From the NCBI GenBank assembly GCA_016802295.1, contig JAESIW010000115.1:1098892-1162891 (forward strand): 64,000 bases of DNA, in the 5' to 3' direction. The DNA comes from Brachionus rotundiformis. Taxonomy: Eukaryota; Rotifera; Eurotatoria; Ploima; Brachionidae. Shown one piece after another: positions 32,512-44,509 of this stretch. A program made the position numbers and the translations under genes. Numbering within the stretch: position 1 is the first letter of the stretch; every line of letters starts with the position of its first letter. The notes under the pieces are model-generated. The model was not told where the DNA came from and searched no databases. It saw only the letters and a list, made by a program, of their open reading frames with translations.

Positions 32512-34778
32512 TTAAATTGAGTAACCCAAGAGCTTAAATTGATTTTTTTCATTTATAACTCCAATTATCATTAGTTGACTGTTTTGATGGGAAACCAGAC
32601 AAAAACTGGTAATTTTTGACTGAATCTCATTAAAACATGCCATTAGTTCAAGATTATGGTCTAAAAGTGAAATTTGCCTATCACTATTCTTGACAAATAT
32701 TAAATTTTCTTGAGTTGTGAATGTGCTTAGGTAGCCATTAGTTTGGTCAATTTGTTTTAAACTTGCGCTCTTTAGCTGGCTCAGATTTTCAATGTCAATT
32801 AGCTGCAATACAGAATTTTGTGAATTAGTAACTGTCAAGAATGAACTATTCAACGATATGGAAGCCAAATCGGCATTTTGAAAATTGACCCGTGACTCAA
32901 GTTGACCACTTCTTACATTAAACTTGAAAAGTGAATGCAACTCGCGATCTATGGCAAATAAATGGTTCTCGTTCATTGCTAATCCAGCAATTGACTTAAA
33001 TGTTTCACTTGGTAACTCTATTGATTTATCATGCACTGAACATATAATATGCTGCTGTCTAGTGTACATAATTATTCCAGATAAACTCATCCCTTTAAGA
33101 GAACCTTTGAGTTGGTCTTTTTTGGCCACATTGTATCCAACTGCCAAATACTCGCCATTCACAGCAAAGCACCTTATATTTGGAACATTTAACTTCAATG
33201 AGTTTCTTAACTTTAGCTCGAGGGAGTAGACTTTTTCAAAGATGGTTATGTAAGAAGTTTGATCCATGCAGAATAAGAGATTCTGGTAACTAGCCATTAT
33301 TAATGCTTGGTTATTGATTGTCATTTCAGATTGAGGTTTAATATTTGATGCTAATATCCATCTGTTCAATGCATCTTGATTAGTTGAGAAGCTTTTATTT
33401 GAGCTCATGGAATCAATGCTAGTTGATGAGCTAACATGTCTGATGCTTTCGACATCCGACTTTGGCTGTGTTGGTGGTGGTGGCGGAGATGGTAAAACTT
33501 TTTTGTATATTTGTGGATTTGGAGATGCGGGTGCAGTAGGTTGAGCCCTAGGCAATCGCAAATTGGAAGCTGACACTTGAGGAGAGTCAAAAGTAAAATG
33601 TTTCACAACCAAACTTCCGCTTAATTTATGGTCCAAGTCTGGTAAAGATTTTCTTTCAAATTTCTATAAAGAACGTTTTATTATAAAATAAAATAAATTC
33701 AAACTTTTTTTTTACTTCTAAGACTTTAAAGTTTGATCCTGCCAAAGAGTTAAACTGAGACTCTAATTTAGGAACTTGTTCCAAATAGCTTTGTAATTTT
33801 CTCATTTTAGAATTCATTAACTTTTTTTCAAAAGAATCATTTGCTTCACGAAATGATTTAAAGTTGTTTATTAAACCGGCTAGATCTTTTCGTAAATTGA
33901 CAAATTTTGCACTAAAAATATATTAGCTTAATTTAATAAATACAAAAAACAATCAAAATTTACTTTTCGTCTTTGACTTCATTTAATGAGGCCAATAAAT
34001 GGTCTTTTTCTTGGTTCAATCTTTCGTTCAAAAGCCTAAAAGCATTTTCAATTTCGTCTCTGACAGTTTTTACATTGTCAAAATTTTGAGTTATCAAATT
34101 TCCAACTTGATCTAATAAAATTAATTACAATCTAAAATTAATTAATATTTTTCTATTTAAAAACCTAGTTTTGACTTGTAAACTTCCAAATTTGACTCTG
34201 CATCATAGCAATTTTGAGTCACTTGGTTTTTCCAACTTTCAAAGTGTTTACCAATACACTTTAAAATTTTTTTTTTAATTTTTAATTTTTATGTTTGAAT
34301 AAATAAATACCATGGTACAGAGAGGAAGACTGCATTCAAAGCATACTTCTAAATTTCGAATTTGACGACAGCCAGGACAAGATGCATAGCCTTGGTAATT
34401 AAAAGAATCTTTTTCCAAAAGTGATAAGACCATTCTGCTAGTGGGTAGCTCAGTGGGATCTCTTAAATTATCAACCTGAAACTGACATTGTGGACAGGTT
34501 ACTTTACGACCATCGTTGGATATATTTTTTAAGTTTTTTATGCATTCGACACAGTAGACATGCTGACAAGGCAAAATCTTAGGAAGTTTCTGATTGTTGG
34601 CATTATCAAATGGTTCAAAACAAACAGAACAATTGACCAAGTCCTCATAATTCTGTTTTCTTAAAATTTAATTGTTAAAAAAGCAAATAGGAAAGATCTT
34701 TTTGTGTTACATTGGATCACTGTGGTTTAATGAAAGATGTCGAGATATGTTTGGCAAATCGGACGGCCTATAGCTCAT
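32512..34778 (-). CDS. TRIM-like RING E3 ubiquitin ligase, six exons
   Basis: Exons 34711-34778, 34311-34659, 34165-34258, 33964-34111, 33716-33911, 32512-33663 join in phase to 668 residues. A C3HC4 RING at about 33-84 ('CSVCFEPF', 'LPCQHVYCVECI', 'CPQC') suggests E2-binding ubiquitin ligase activity. A B-box-like zinc site follows ('CPGC', 'CFEC', 'LCTMCIGKHFESW', about 112-145), its last residues supplied by exon 3. Exons 3-5 (about 140-285) are Glu/Lys/Leu/Asn-rich and predicted coiled coil. Exon 6 starts with a Ser/Pro-rich linker (polyproline near 330) and ends in about 290 residues with repeated strand-like blocks ('NHLFAIDRELHSLFKFN'), which resemble a beta-propeller as in NHL-type TRIM proteins. 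No canonical NHL repeat is evident. The substrate is unknown. Start at 34778 gives the only Met upstream of the RING with a good splice. Confidence 0.85.
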
Positions 34779-36235
34779 AGTGATTTTTTTTCTGATTATC
34801 TTGGAATATAATTTTTAACAAATAAATTCGGCTTTTTATTTTAATTGATAAAAAATTAAATTTATAAGGTTTCTTTCTAATTAATATAACAACTTTAAAA
34901 GAATGATTCATAAAGAAAAAATTAACTTGAGTTACATTATTTTTTGATAAAAATTTAATATTTGTTTAATTGCTTTATTTAAAATTTTAATTTAAAAATA
35001 AAAAGTTTACCATTCTTTATTTGTAATTGCTAATGTAGAATATACATTAAATCGAGAGAATTTTTCACAAATACATTGGCAAAGCATTTCTTGTTTGCTA
35101 AATTTTGCTCTCGGCTCTTGATTTCTTATAAGAAAAATTTCAAGTATTTTCTTAAATTATTTCTAAAAATATTAATAAACTAGCGCTCATTCATTCTACA
35201 TCTACATTTATGTTACCTGTTATTCAAATAAAAAATGAATGATTATAATTTAAAGCTCCATACTCGAAAATAGAAAAAATTAAACCAAAACCTATACTTA
35301 TTTATTAATCATCATTCAATTTTAAGAAGCCTTACAACTTTTTTATTTAATCATCAATATTCTTAAATAAATGCTTAGGGTTTGTGTATCCAACAAAGAT
35401 TTTTGATTATTTTTTTAAGCGCCTATATGATGCTAGAAACATTATTATTTTTCTTAAGGTTTTTTTAAACTTATCCTCCAATTTGGCTTATTCATTTGGA
35501 TAAAATAAAGTCCTCAAGAATAAAATAAAGCTCAATCTAATAAAAGCTAAAATGATTAATTTTTTAAATGATAAGCGTATTTACATTTTTATTTAAATCA
35601 TGTTTTGACATTTGAAATAATCATTGTAAATATTGAATTTAACAAGTTGATATTGAATCTAATAAATTACTATCTTGTTTTGTATCATCCTAGTTAAAAT
35701 CATAAAAATTATTATTGTTTAACAATTTTATAAAATAAATGTCAAGGTATCTAACAGGTGAAAGCTGTTAATTTGAGAAAGAGTTTTACTATACTCATAA
35801 TTAAAAAACCTTAACTAATTAACTATCAAAAACTAACAAATTTAAGACAAAAAATGGTATTATCATATTGCTAAAATACTTAAGACGCTAAAATATATTT
35901 GTTATCTGTTGTTATTAAATTATTTCAGTTCGATAAATTCTCAAATATTCAGGTCTTAATAGACATAAATCAAGATTAGCTGTTAATTTTGTTATATTAT
36001 TTTTTAGAAACATATACAATAAAAATATAATTTTTTGTTTAAGAATTTGTTAAAAAGTAAATTGGATAAAAAAGCTACATAAAATCGTTTAAAAACAATT
36101 ACTTGGCGATTTTTTTAATTCAAAAAGATATAAATTTTTTATATAATTCAATCTAAGCCTAACTTTTGAACCAAATATTCAAAAAAGAACTAAATTAAAA
36201 AAAATTTAGGCTTAAAAATGACTTTCGACTGATTA
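34779..36235. other. AT-rich intergenic
   Basis: TRIM-like gene promoter side at the left. No gene or recognised repeat; A+T very high. Confidence 0.45.
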
Positions 36236-36616
36236 AAATTAAATCACTTTTTATTTAAAACTAACATTTATTTGATTAAGAAGATCACTAAATTATTAAA
36301 AAACCAACTTTTTTAAATTTTTGATGCTGTTTATGAGTGTTAAAATAACCCAATATAAAATTAAAATTAAATTATATTTCTTCTTCAATAAATCTTTTTT
36401 TAATCTACTTAAACATTTAACTTCAATATATTTATATTATATTTAATTTGATCTTTCTTTTAAATTTTATTTTATTTTACTTATAATTTTATTAATTTAT
36501 ATTCTTTATTGTACAACACTGGTACAGATAAACAAATAAATAATAATATCATTTAATGAAAAATTAACTTTAAATTGTCAAGTGCAAGCAATTTAGGAAT
36601 TAATTTTAATGACACA

Positions 36617-36645
36617 GTATTTATTTATTTATTTATTTATTCATT
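36617..36645. repeat. ATTT microsatellite
   Basis: About six TATT/ATTT units in a row within block A; absent at the matching place in block B. Confidence 0.8.
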
Positions 36646-37397
36646 TAGGCAATTTAGGAACTACTTCAGGCAACTCAGAATGGATCAGAGTCCTACTTAT
36701 CAGCTTAGCGATTGATAAAAAATATAAAAAATTAAAAAGATAAATGTCTAAGTATAATAAAGTGCAAATTAAAAGTGGCTAGTTTTTGATAAATTATGAA
36801 ATAAATGAACAATTAATAATTGAATATTTATCGTCGGACGTCCTGTAGCAAAAAAATTGAATTTTCTTAAAGTGTATAAAATTTTTTTTTATATTAACGA
36901 CACAGTAGAAGATGCTGAACCTTTACTTTAGATCAAAACCAGTGACCAATTAAAGACCTTAGGATCGATAAAATCACTTGGCATTTTCATTTGACCAGTT
37001 GACCGCCGATTGTACCAAGCATATTTACAATTGAAGACATTGCTGAAATGACTGCAAAAAAACTGATTCTTTTCAGGTCAAAGCTGGTGAAGCGCGTGGT
37101 ACTGTTTTTAAAATAAGATATTTTTTTGCTAAAAAAATTTTTTATATATTTTTTGAATTTTTGTGGGGATAAAAAATAAATCAATTTAAAGCATTATTTG
37201 AAAATTGATTCCCATAAATTTTTCTAATTAGGACTAACATTAGGAAACATTAGTCACAAACTAATATTCATTATTTTGGTATTAATCATTCAAAATATTC
37301 ATATGTGGAAAAATTTTATCAAAAGTTGGGTTAAAAATTGTTAATTTACATAGGACAATTCAAAAAAATTTTTCAAGGAACAAAATTTATTTCAATA

Positions 37398-38153
37398 ATG
37401 ACCGGTGACTTTTCCAATAAAACCATCAATGTAACAGCAAATTTTCCACAAATGAATAATGGAATTTCAGAGCTTGAATTTATAAAGCTTTCATCAATAT
37501 CATTTGATCTATTGCTTAATGTTCTGGTCTTACTTTCAAAAAATAAATTGAATAACACTGAATTTTGGATATTATTTTCATTGCCGGTAAATGTAGCTTT
37601 GGTAAAATTATCCGAGTTAATTAATTTTTTAGTAGAAAACTCAACCAGTCTGAGGTCCAGTCAAAATTATAGTTGCATCACAATTTTCTCATTTTCATCA
37701 TCAATGCTCCTGAATTTATACTTGCATATTTGATATTATTCTTTATTTCATTTGTCTATGGTCAAGCGGACAGAATTCTTTGTGAAAATTTTTAAACTAA
37801 TTCGAAAAACAATTCACTGTTGCATCAATAGCTTCATGCTCCAATTATTTGTTTGCGGTTATAATTTTATTAAATAATAATAAAGAAATAAAAAATTATT
37901 AACTCTGATTTTAAAATGTCTTGTATTCTCAATATTTTCTTTTGTTCAGAATTTAAAATTTATTCTTATCATATTCATGGTGTTCATAGGGTATAGGTCA
38001 GAATTAATTTTTAATCTTATTTACTGTTTGGCGTATTATTGTTAGGCATTCAGTCACTAATAGTCATTTTTATACATGAGATATTGAAAAATAAATTGGC
38101 TGAATACGTCAATCGGATATTCAAAAAAGTATTCCTTAAATTACAAAATTTAA
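37398..38153 (+). pseudogene. Broken seven-helix receptor, duplicate of the 45736 gene
   Basis: Near-identical to 45736-46689 until the helix-3 motif, where TGG (Trp) is TGA (stop) just before YYSLFHLS. A 176-base deletion follows: bases matching 46149-46324 are lost at 37808, with the dinucleotide AC on both sides. A second deletion of about two dozen bases removes the 'NINIGK' region near 37880. The remainder still aligns to the end. Three independent lesions make it a dead gene unless the assembly is wrong. Confidence 0.9.
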
Positions 38154-38233
38154 TAGTATTTTTCCGGTAGCTAAAATACCAATAATCAAATAATAATTGA
38201 TAGTTAATTTTTTAAATTTAAATATTTAAAATA

Positions 38234-39133
38234 ATGATTTTTTCAAATATCAGCAATTTTACTGGTAATAACAAAACAGAAAACAATTTCTCTATTGACA
38301 AGATAATCGAAATTTTTGACACTTCATCAATTTTATTAGATATTTTTTGTATCTTCATAATTATACGATCAAAAAAGAATTTGATTTTGACCGAATTTTT
38401 GATCTTAATTCTAAACTTAGTTTATTTAACATTGACAAAAATATATTTTTTTATTTTTACATTTTTTTATATAGATGGATTTTTTTCTTTTAAAAAGTAT
38501 TCGTGTATAACTTTCACTTCATTTGTTTTCGTCTTATTTGAGTTATATTTTATCTTATTTTATTACTCTTTGTTTCATTTGTCAGTGATTAAAAGGACAA
38601 AATTTATACGCTTTTTATATAATATTACTCGAAATACGAGGCTATTTATTTTTATAGTTCTTACATCATCAATTTTTGTCTATTCAACATTTTGGCTATG
38701 GAACTTTTTTAATCAACAAAATGAATTCGCCTTTGATCCAGCAAGTTCAACCTGTAAACGAGTTAATAATATAAATAGAAATCTAACAACTTTATCTCTA
38801 TCTGTTCAAATTTCGCTGTTTTTATCAATATTTACTTTTTTAAATTATATATTTTTGTCAATTTATTTCATTTTGAGAAAGTCATTAAGAAAACAAAAAC
38901 TTTACAAAACTTCAATCAAATTTTTAATTTTTTCTCTTTTCTCATCATCAAACGTCTTTCAACCACATTACATTTTGTTTTTTAATTTTGAATTTTCACC
39001 TTCAACAACCACAATTTTTAATTCGATTACTATTTTTGTGATGATAATTCAACCATTGGTATTAATTTTAATACACAATAAATTAAAAAAAACCCTTTTA
39101 GAAACCTTAAAGCGAATTCAATGGTGTAATTAA
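38234..39133 (+). CDS. Small intronless seven-helix receptor (family member 3)
   Basis: 299 residues with about seven hydrophobic segments; N-glycosylation sites at N5, N8 and N13. Cys91 starts helix 3 and a Cys in 'SSTCKRV' lies in outer loop 2. Motif 'FYYSLFHLSVIKR' at 109-121. Nearly identical to the block B copy at 46860-47759 except for a patch around codons 230-262 where about 13 residues differ within 30 ('FLIFSLFSSSNVFQPHYI' here). That patch is closer in wording to the 55097 gene ('FFIFSLFSS'), which hints at gene conversion. Start codon and upstream 20 bases are conserved in both copies. Confidence 0.78.
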   Translation: MIFSNISNFTGNNKTENNFSIDKIIEIFDTSSILLDIFCIFIIIRSKKNLILTEFLILILNLVYLTLTKIYFFIFTFFYIDGFFSFKKYSCITFTSFVFVLFELYFILFYYSLFHLSVIKRTKFIRFLYNITRNTRLFIFIVLTSSIFVYSTFWLWNFFNQQNEFAFDPASSTCKRVNNINRNLTTLSLSVQISLFLSIFTFLNYIFLSIYFILRKSLRKQKLYKTSIKFLIFSLFSSSNVFQPHYILFFNFEFSPSTTTIFNSITIFVMIIQPLVLILIHNKLKKTLLETLKRIQWCN

Positions 39134-39464
39134 ACATAATATCAAGTTTTTATTTTATAAGTATTTTTAAATCTTAAATTGCAATGATAAATATCCTAAA
39201 ATGTTTATCCCATGACAATTTTGACCATAAGCTTTAATCCCTTTTAAGTTTTTTTTTAAATAAATGAACGCAATTGTTTATTTGCACGGTCTGTTCAAAA
39301 GATATGAGGATTTAAGATTTTATTAAACGAGTCAAATAACTCGTTTGGTACTTCTAATTTTAATCAAAATTTTTAGAGAAAAAAAATTCTTAAAAAAATA
39401 AAAATGTATAATTAATCTCAAAATAAATTTGATTTTAAAATAAAATAAAGATAAAGTTTAAGTA

Positions 39465-39630
39465 ATTATCTTGAAGGACTCAATAAAATCATCTCTTTTT
39501 CTTATTTTAAAAAGTATGTCCCAGTCTAGTTTGATGTTTCTGCATTCTTCCCACAAGTCTTTGATAAGACCATACAAATAATAGAAATGGTTTTGGACAT
39601 TTTGGCTTGATGAACTCACTTTGATCTTTA
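39465..39630 (-). other. Conserved minus-strand open stretch (exon relic?), copy A
   Basis: The minus strand reads openly with an acceptor-like TTTAAAG before it, ends in TAA, and encodes 'YGLIKDLWEECRNIKLDWD' and 'ILFKIRKRDDFIESFK'. Copy B at 48228-48362 keeps the same reading with substitutions but lacks the 5' part. The protein family is not recognised. It may be the last exon of a gene that was cut by the duplication. Confidence 0.35.
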
Positions 39631-40053
39631 AACAAATAAATTAATTATTAGAAAATATGAAAAAAAAAATTTATTAAACTTTCTTATTTATTAAAATCAA
39701 ATATGGACAATTTTAAAAATCAAAAAAATTACTTTATAACCTTCATTTTATTAATATTTTCAAATGATTTACAAATTTTTATTAAATTATTTATTTTCCA
39801 ACTCTATCAATTCATCCTTAATAATTTATTTGTTCCTTGATCATTCTGACTGGGATTCTATTCCAAAATGAAAGATGATAGTTTTGAAACATGTATAATA
39901 ATTAGCTCTTACTGTAAATATTTGAAATTAATTTTAAATTTTAACACTCATAAATAAGCTTTTAGTCTTAAATTTCATTAAAATATAAAATTATAAATAT
40001 GTTAGCTAATAAATGAAGATTTATTATTTTGGATGATTTAATTATTAACTCCA

Positions 40054-40983
40054 ATGGCAGTACTAAATGAAAGCACAATTTTATCAAATTATTCGTACCA
40101 AAGTACCAATATTGTCATTTCAATAGCTATTCTATATAATGTGTCACTATTATCTATTTTAATAGATGTTTTGTACATTTATATACTGGTCAGATCAAAG
40201 ACTAAATTGGTGGAAATTGAGTTCTTAATATTGATATTTATTTCTATATTTCAAATTTTTATTAAAATAATCAACTATTTTTTATACTCTTATAAAACGA
40301 TTAGTCTCATTTCATATAAAAATTATACGTGTATTTTACTATTTTCGTTTGTAAGCGTTATCTATTCCGAATATTATATGATGTTTTTATATTATTCTTT
40401 ATTTCATTTGTCAATTTTTAGAAATTTTAGAATAATTCAAATACTTTACTGCGCTACAAGAAGTCAAAAATCTTTTTTTATCTATTTGATAACATCAACT
40501 TTGATATTGTATATTTTTTATGGTTTGACTGAATTTTTTGATCAAAATAATAGATATATTTTCGATAAAAAAAATTCACTATGTAAAAAAAATCTTTTAT
40601 CAAGTAACAATGTATTAAATTTTGCTATTTATCAGTTTATTCTTGCTATACCAATGCTAATTACTAGTTCCATTTACATCTTAATTGTTATTTTGATTAT
40701 AAGTACAAAAAAATTTAAAAAATTTCTAAAAATTTTCATAAAATTTTTTCTCTTTTCAATGATATCACTCTTATTGGTGGTACAATTGCTTTTAAATGTA
40801 CTTAACCTATTGATAACGACTTTTATAATAGAAATTTTAATTTTAATAGTCGTTTATTTATCATTTTTTGAATTTATATTCCAATCAATCATATTATTAT
40901 ATATACACAAAATTTTAAGAAAAACTTTATCCGATAATTTAAAAACTTTTACTCAAAAGTATGTTTTGAAATCTTCGGGATAG
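40054..40983 (+). CDS. Small intronless seven-helix receptor (family member 4)
   Basis: 309 residues; glycosylation sites NES and NYS near the N-terminus. Cys93 in 'SYKNYTCIL' starts helix 3, and 'NSLCKKN' in outer loop 2 holds the partner Cys, preceded by 'FDQNNRYIFD', which is shared word for word with the 55097 gene. Helix 3 ends 'FLYYSLFHLS' (111-120). Last helix ends 'YIHKILRKTL'. The block B copy (49540) is truncated after about 59 codons, so this is the only intact copy. Upstream about 350 bases are also conserved in block B. Confidence 0.78.
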   Translation: MAVLNESTILSNYSYQSTNIVISIAILYNVSLLSILIDVLYIYILVRSKTKLVEIEFLILIFISIFQIFIKIINYFLYSYKTISLISYKNYTCILLFSFVSVIYSEYYMMFLYYSLFHLSIFRNFRIIQILYCATRSQKSFFIYLITSTLILYIFYGLTEFFDQNNRYIFDKKNSLCKKNLLSSNNVLNFAIYQFILAIPMLITSSIYILIVILIISTKKFKKFLKIFIKFFLFSMISLLLVVQLLLNVLNLLITTFIIEILILIVVYLSFFEFIFQSIILLYIHKILRKTLSDNLKTFTQKYVLKSSG

Positions 40984-41456
40984 CTTTATAATTTCCGAAT
41001 TAAGAATTTGAGTTCTTTTTTATTTATTTTGTATCTTATGCCTATCATTTTTTTTTAATTTTCTAAATATTTTAAATTAATAAATTAATGGAATCAATCT
41101 TTTAACTGTGTTTGAAGTCTTTTATTTTTTAATCTTTTTAATTTTGCGGCTAATTTTTTTGTCTAATTGAATTTTTAATTTTAATTATCATGATCAAAAT
41201 TAATATTTGATAAAAATCTTTAAAATATTCATTAATAATGTCATTTGTTGATGCCTTGAATTTTTTAAGTCTTTACTATATTAACAGTGTAGTCACTAGT
41301 CTATCTCCTAAAGTAACAAAATCTTACTTATCATTTGATGATTGTAGTTACTAATTAACTAATAACCCAGCTTAATTTAAAAAAATTAATTTTAAGTTTT
41401 TATTAAATACATAAATTAAATTTTTCGAATATAGTTTAAAAGATAATTTTTTTTGA

Positions 41457-41558
41457 ATGATGAGATGTCAAGAAGGATTTTTCTTTGGTATTAAATTTGG
41501 CATTTTATTTGGTTTAGCTCTAGCAAATGCAAAAAAAATATTAGATGCATCAATTTAA
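41457..41558 (+). CDS. Possible 33-residue hydrophobic micropeptide
   Basis: ATG ATG start, 33 codons, TAA. A central hydrophobic stretch 'GFFFGIKFGILFGLALA' could span a membrane. More balanced codons than its surroundings, but no homolog is known to me and it is absent from block B. May be chance. Confidence 0.2.
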   Translation: MMRCQEGFFFGIKFGILFGLALANAKKILDASI

Positions 41559-42512
41559 ATAATTATATGATACAAATTAGTTTTTAATTTTTTTTTAAAT
41601 GTAAATAAAGTTTTACAATTCTATTAAAGATTACACTTCTTAATTATAACTTAAATTAAAAAATTTTTTGAATTTAAATTTATGTTTTGGAAGAAAATTT
41701 AAAATCGTATAGTATCAGAACTTTACCAAGTGGAGAACAGTAATTTAATTAAAGTTATTTGATAATTTAAATTTTTAAAATAAATATTGAATAGATTACA
41801 CAACAGGTAATTTTGATTATAAATATCTAAAAAAATAATCCCTTTTTTCGATCAAAAGGGTACCAAAACTTGAATAATGGTAAAATAAACACTATTTTCA
41901 AATAAAGTTGCTTTAAAAATTCCAAATTTTTTAAGATATCAACCGAAGTAATTTAAATATTTTGATTTGAAAATATTAAATTTTAATTAACCTTAATTGA
42001 AACAGGAATTGATCAAATTGAGAACAGTAATTTAATTAAAGTTATTTGATAATCTTATTTATAGTTTTTTTTTTTTATTTTTTTTTGTATAATTTTTAAA
42101 GATATTCTTCAAACGATTAAACAAAGTAGATAATATATAATTTTGATAATATATCATTTTTCATTATCTCTATCAAGATATCAACATATACAATAAAAAT
42201 AATACGGCATTCATTGAATATTTTTACAAAATATTTTATTGTTTGGAAGTAAATGGGTATCAAATTAATTATCTTTGGTCAAAAATCAAAAATCAACAAG
42301 CTAACATTCACACAAACAGAATATATGAATTTTTTAGTAAGTTTTTTACTTTTAAATTTAGATAATTTGAACTTTAAAAATTTTTGCCTTATATTTGAAT
42401 ATTTACTTAATTTTAAATTCTTTCTAATTAAAAATTATTTACAAATTTTTAAAACCAAAGTTTTTTTTTGTAAAGCATTTTCCATTAATCACCAAAAAAT
42501 TATAATTACAAG

Positions 42513-42730
42513 CAGGGATGGCAAACCGGTTTGAATTTGAATAACAGAAAATTTAAGAAAAAAAATATTTTTTTGTTATCTAAATATTGAACTTTTCTTA
42601 ATTTTTTAATTGAAAAAATATAAAATTTATATAGTAAAAAAAATTTTCCATCAAAAATCTTTTTTTTTCTTCTGTCAAAATCGGTTTAATACAAAACCGG
42701 TTTAAAAATCGAACCGGTTTCCCATCCCTT
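42513..42730. mobile_element. MITE with CAGGGATGG-type inverted ends, copy 1
   Basis: About 218 bp. Left end CAGGGATGGCAAACCGGTT and right end AACCGGTTTCCCATCCCTT are inverted repeats, with extra AACCGGTTT repeats inside the right end. Flanked by ACAAG on both sides (ATTACAAG left, ACAAGTATT right). CAGGG-type ends suggest a hAT relative, but a flanking repeat of 5-6 bases is shorter than the usual 8, so class is uncertain. Confidence 0.75.
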
Positions 42731-43120
42731 ACAAGTATTATTTTTTTAGAAAACCAAATCAAACTGAAAATCTACGCGTAAAAAAATTAGAGTTTTCAAA
42801 ATTAAGACATTTTATATCACCTAAAACAAAAAGGCCTAGTTTAAAAAAGATGATTGCCTTCTAATGCTTATCGAACAATTTTTAAATAAAATTATACAAA
42901 AATTAAAATTTATAAAATTTAAAAAATTTTTAAGGGAATGAATTTAGCTTGGCAAATGTGATCTCACTTATTCAGTGTGTTTCACTTTCAACAATTGGAA
43001 TAATCGGCTTGTTTCGAAATGATCTTAACTCTATAACTGAAAGAATAATAAAATTTATTGAAAGAATCATTAGATCATCTGAATTAATAATTACACGTGA
43101 ATTATATATATATATATTAA
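42730..43120 (+). repeat. Module also present inverted at 48650-48957
   Basis: The sequence from the MITE right end to about 43060 (including 'AAAAAGGCCTAGTTTAAAAA' and 'GATCTCACTTATTCAGTGTG') occurs as its reverse complement at 48650-48957, and its first part again directly at 50123-50330. It contains a 67-codon open frame (42949-43152) of unknown nature. Confidence 0.8.
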
Positions 43121-43730
43121 TAAAGAGCTATTTTAATTATGCTGTAAAATAGAACTAAATATTAAATTATAGTTAAATTTAAATTTTTAAATTACTAAAC
43201 AAAATTTTATTATGAAAATTTTAATCAATTAAAAATAAATCTTTTTTAAATCTAAAACCGAAGTTTTTAATGTGAAGTAAATCTATCAGCAAAAGACTAA
43301 ATTTGAAAAAATATATTTACAAAAATTTAAAAATAAAAAAATATCACCAAAACCTAAGTAAGTGAAATTAATTACATAGCAGTGCTAGATTAGCCAAGAA
43401 TTGTGATGCCGAAGTTTACTTCGACATAATAATGTATTTTTAGAAAACTTAAATTGACACATAATTAACAAGTTGTCTTATAAAATAAATATAAATTTTC
43501 ATTATTAAAACAAAGTGATATAAAACATAGAGACTAACATACTTTTTTAAAAATACCAACAAAAATTTATCTTTTATCAAATTGGATTTTAAATTATTAG
43601 TATTTTAATTTAAAAAATAAATTTGAGCTAAAATATTACATAATTTTTTGCAATAATAAGCAAATGAATAAGAGTAAGTTATAAATAAATTTTAATGTTA
43701 AATAATCTTTAAATTTTTTCTAATTTAAAA

Positions 43731-44290
43731 AGGAATTGATTACATGGAATCAAGTAAGAATTATGAAAAATTAAATCAATACACAAAATTAAATTTTTTC
43801 TTTAAGATTTAGTCAAAAGTAATTTAAAAATTGTTTTGAAATAAAAAATTAATTTTTTACATATGATTAATTTCAAAAGGAATTGATTACACGGAGAAAA
43901 GTAAATTAAAAATAATTTTAAGAAAAAATCTTAAGATAGTTATATTTAGATATTACAAAAAGTAAATTGATAATATTTATTAAATCATCCCTAAATCTTT
44001 CTTAATTTAAAAAGGAATTGATTACATGGAATCAAGTAAGAATTATGAAAAATTAAATCAATACACAAAATTAAATTTTTTCTTTAAGATTTAGTCAAAA
44101 GTAATTTAAAAATTGTTTTGAAATAAAAAATTAATTTTTTACATATGATTAATTTCAAAAGGAATTGATTACATGGAGAAAAGTAAATATAAATTAAGAT
44201 TTGTAAACAATTAAAAGCTAAATTTATCAATTAAAGATTTACTTTTTTCAATGAGTCAAGGTATGATATAAATATTAATGATTTTATCTT
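43731..44290 (+). repeat. 282-bp tandem repeat, two copies, with 140-bp subunits
   Basis: 'TACATGGAATCAAGTAAGAA' occurs at 43741 and 44023, and about 160 bases after it match closely. Within each unit the motif AAAAGGAATTGATTACA occurs twice (about 43729, 43876, 44011, 44157). Another single copy of that motif is at about 50476 in block B, so the array grew in block A only. Confidence 0.8.
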
Positions 44291-44509
44291 TTCTTATTAA
44301 TATTAAAAATTTTAGCTCAAACATTTAGCCTCCCATTTTTCAATTATCTTACATTTTTTAACCAAATACCATCACATGAAAACAAAGCAATTAATAAATA
44401 AAATTCTTTTTTATTAATCAATAAATATTAATTTACTTTTTTAACTTATTTATAATTTTTTTTAAATTATTTTATATTACCTAAATAAATGAGAGGTATA
44501 GACAATGAA

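Larger units (their letters stand above)
36240..44400 (+). repeat. Segmental duplication, block A (receptor cluster)
   Basis: Collinear with block B at 44985-50760. Matching landmarks: 'TATTTTGGTATTAATCATTC' at about 37270 and 45610; the MTGDFSNKTINVT gene (37398/45736); the MIFSNISNFTGN gene (38234/46860); a conserved minus-strand stretch (39465/48228); the MAVLNESTILSN gene (40054/49540); a MITE (42513/49919). Left edge from 'GATTAAGAAGATCACTAAATTATTAAAAAA' type sequence shared at 36280/44998. Block A keeps a full third receptor but has a broken first one; block B is the reverse. Confidence 0.85.

Noticed and set aside
42253..42534. 93-codon plus-strand frame ending in the MITE
   Set aside because: AT-rich Asn/Phe/Leu translation, ends inside the MITE inverted repeat, and is broken by frameshift in the block B copy at 49770.
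43728..44180. CRISPR-like array
   Set aside because: The repeated motif AAAAGGAATTGATTACA is spaced about 140 bp, with repeated spacers; it is an ordinary tandem repeat in animal DNA.
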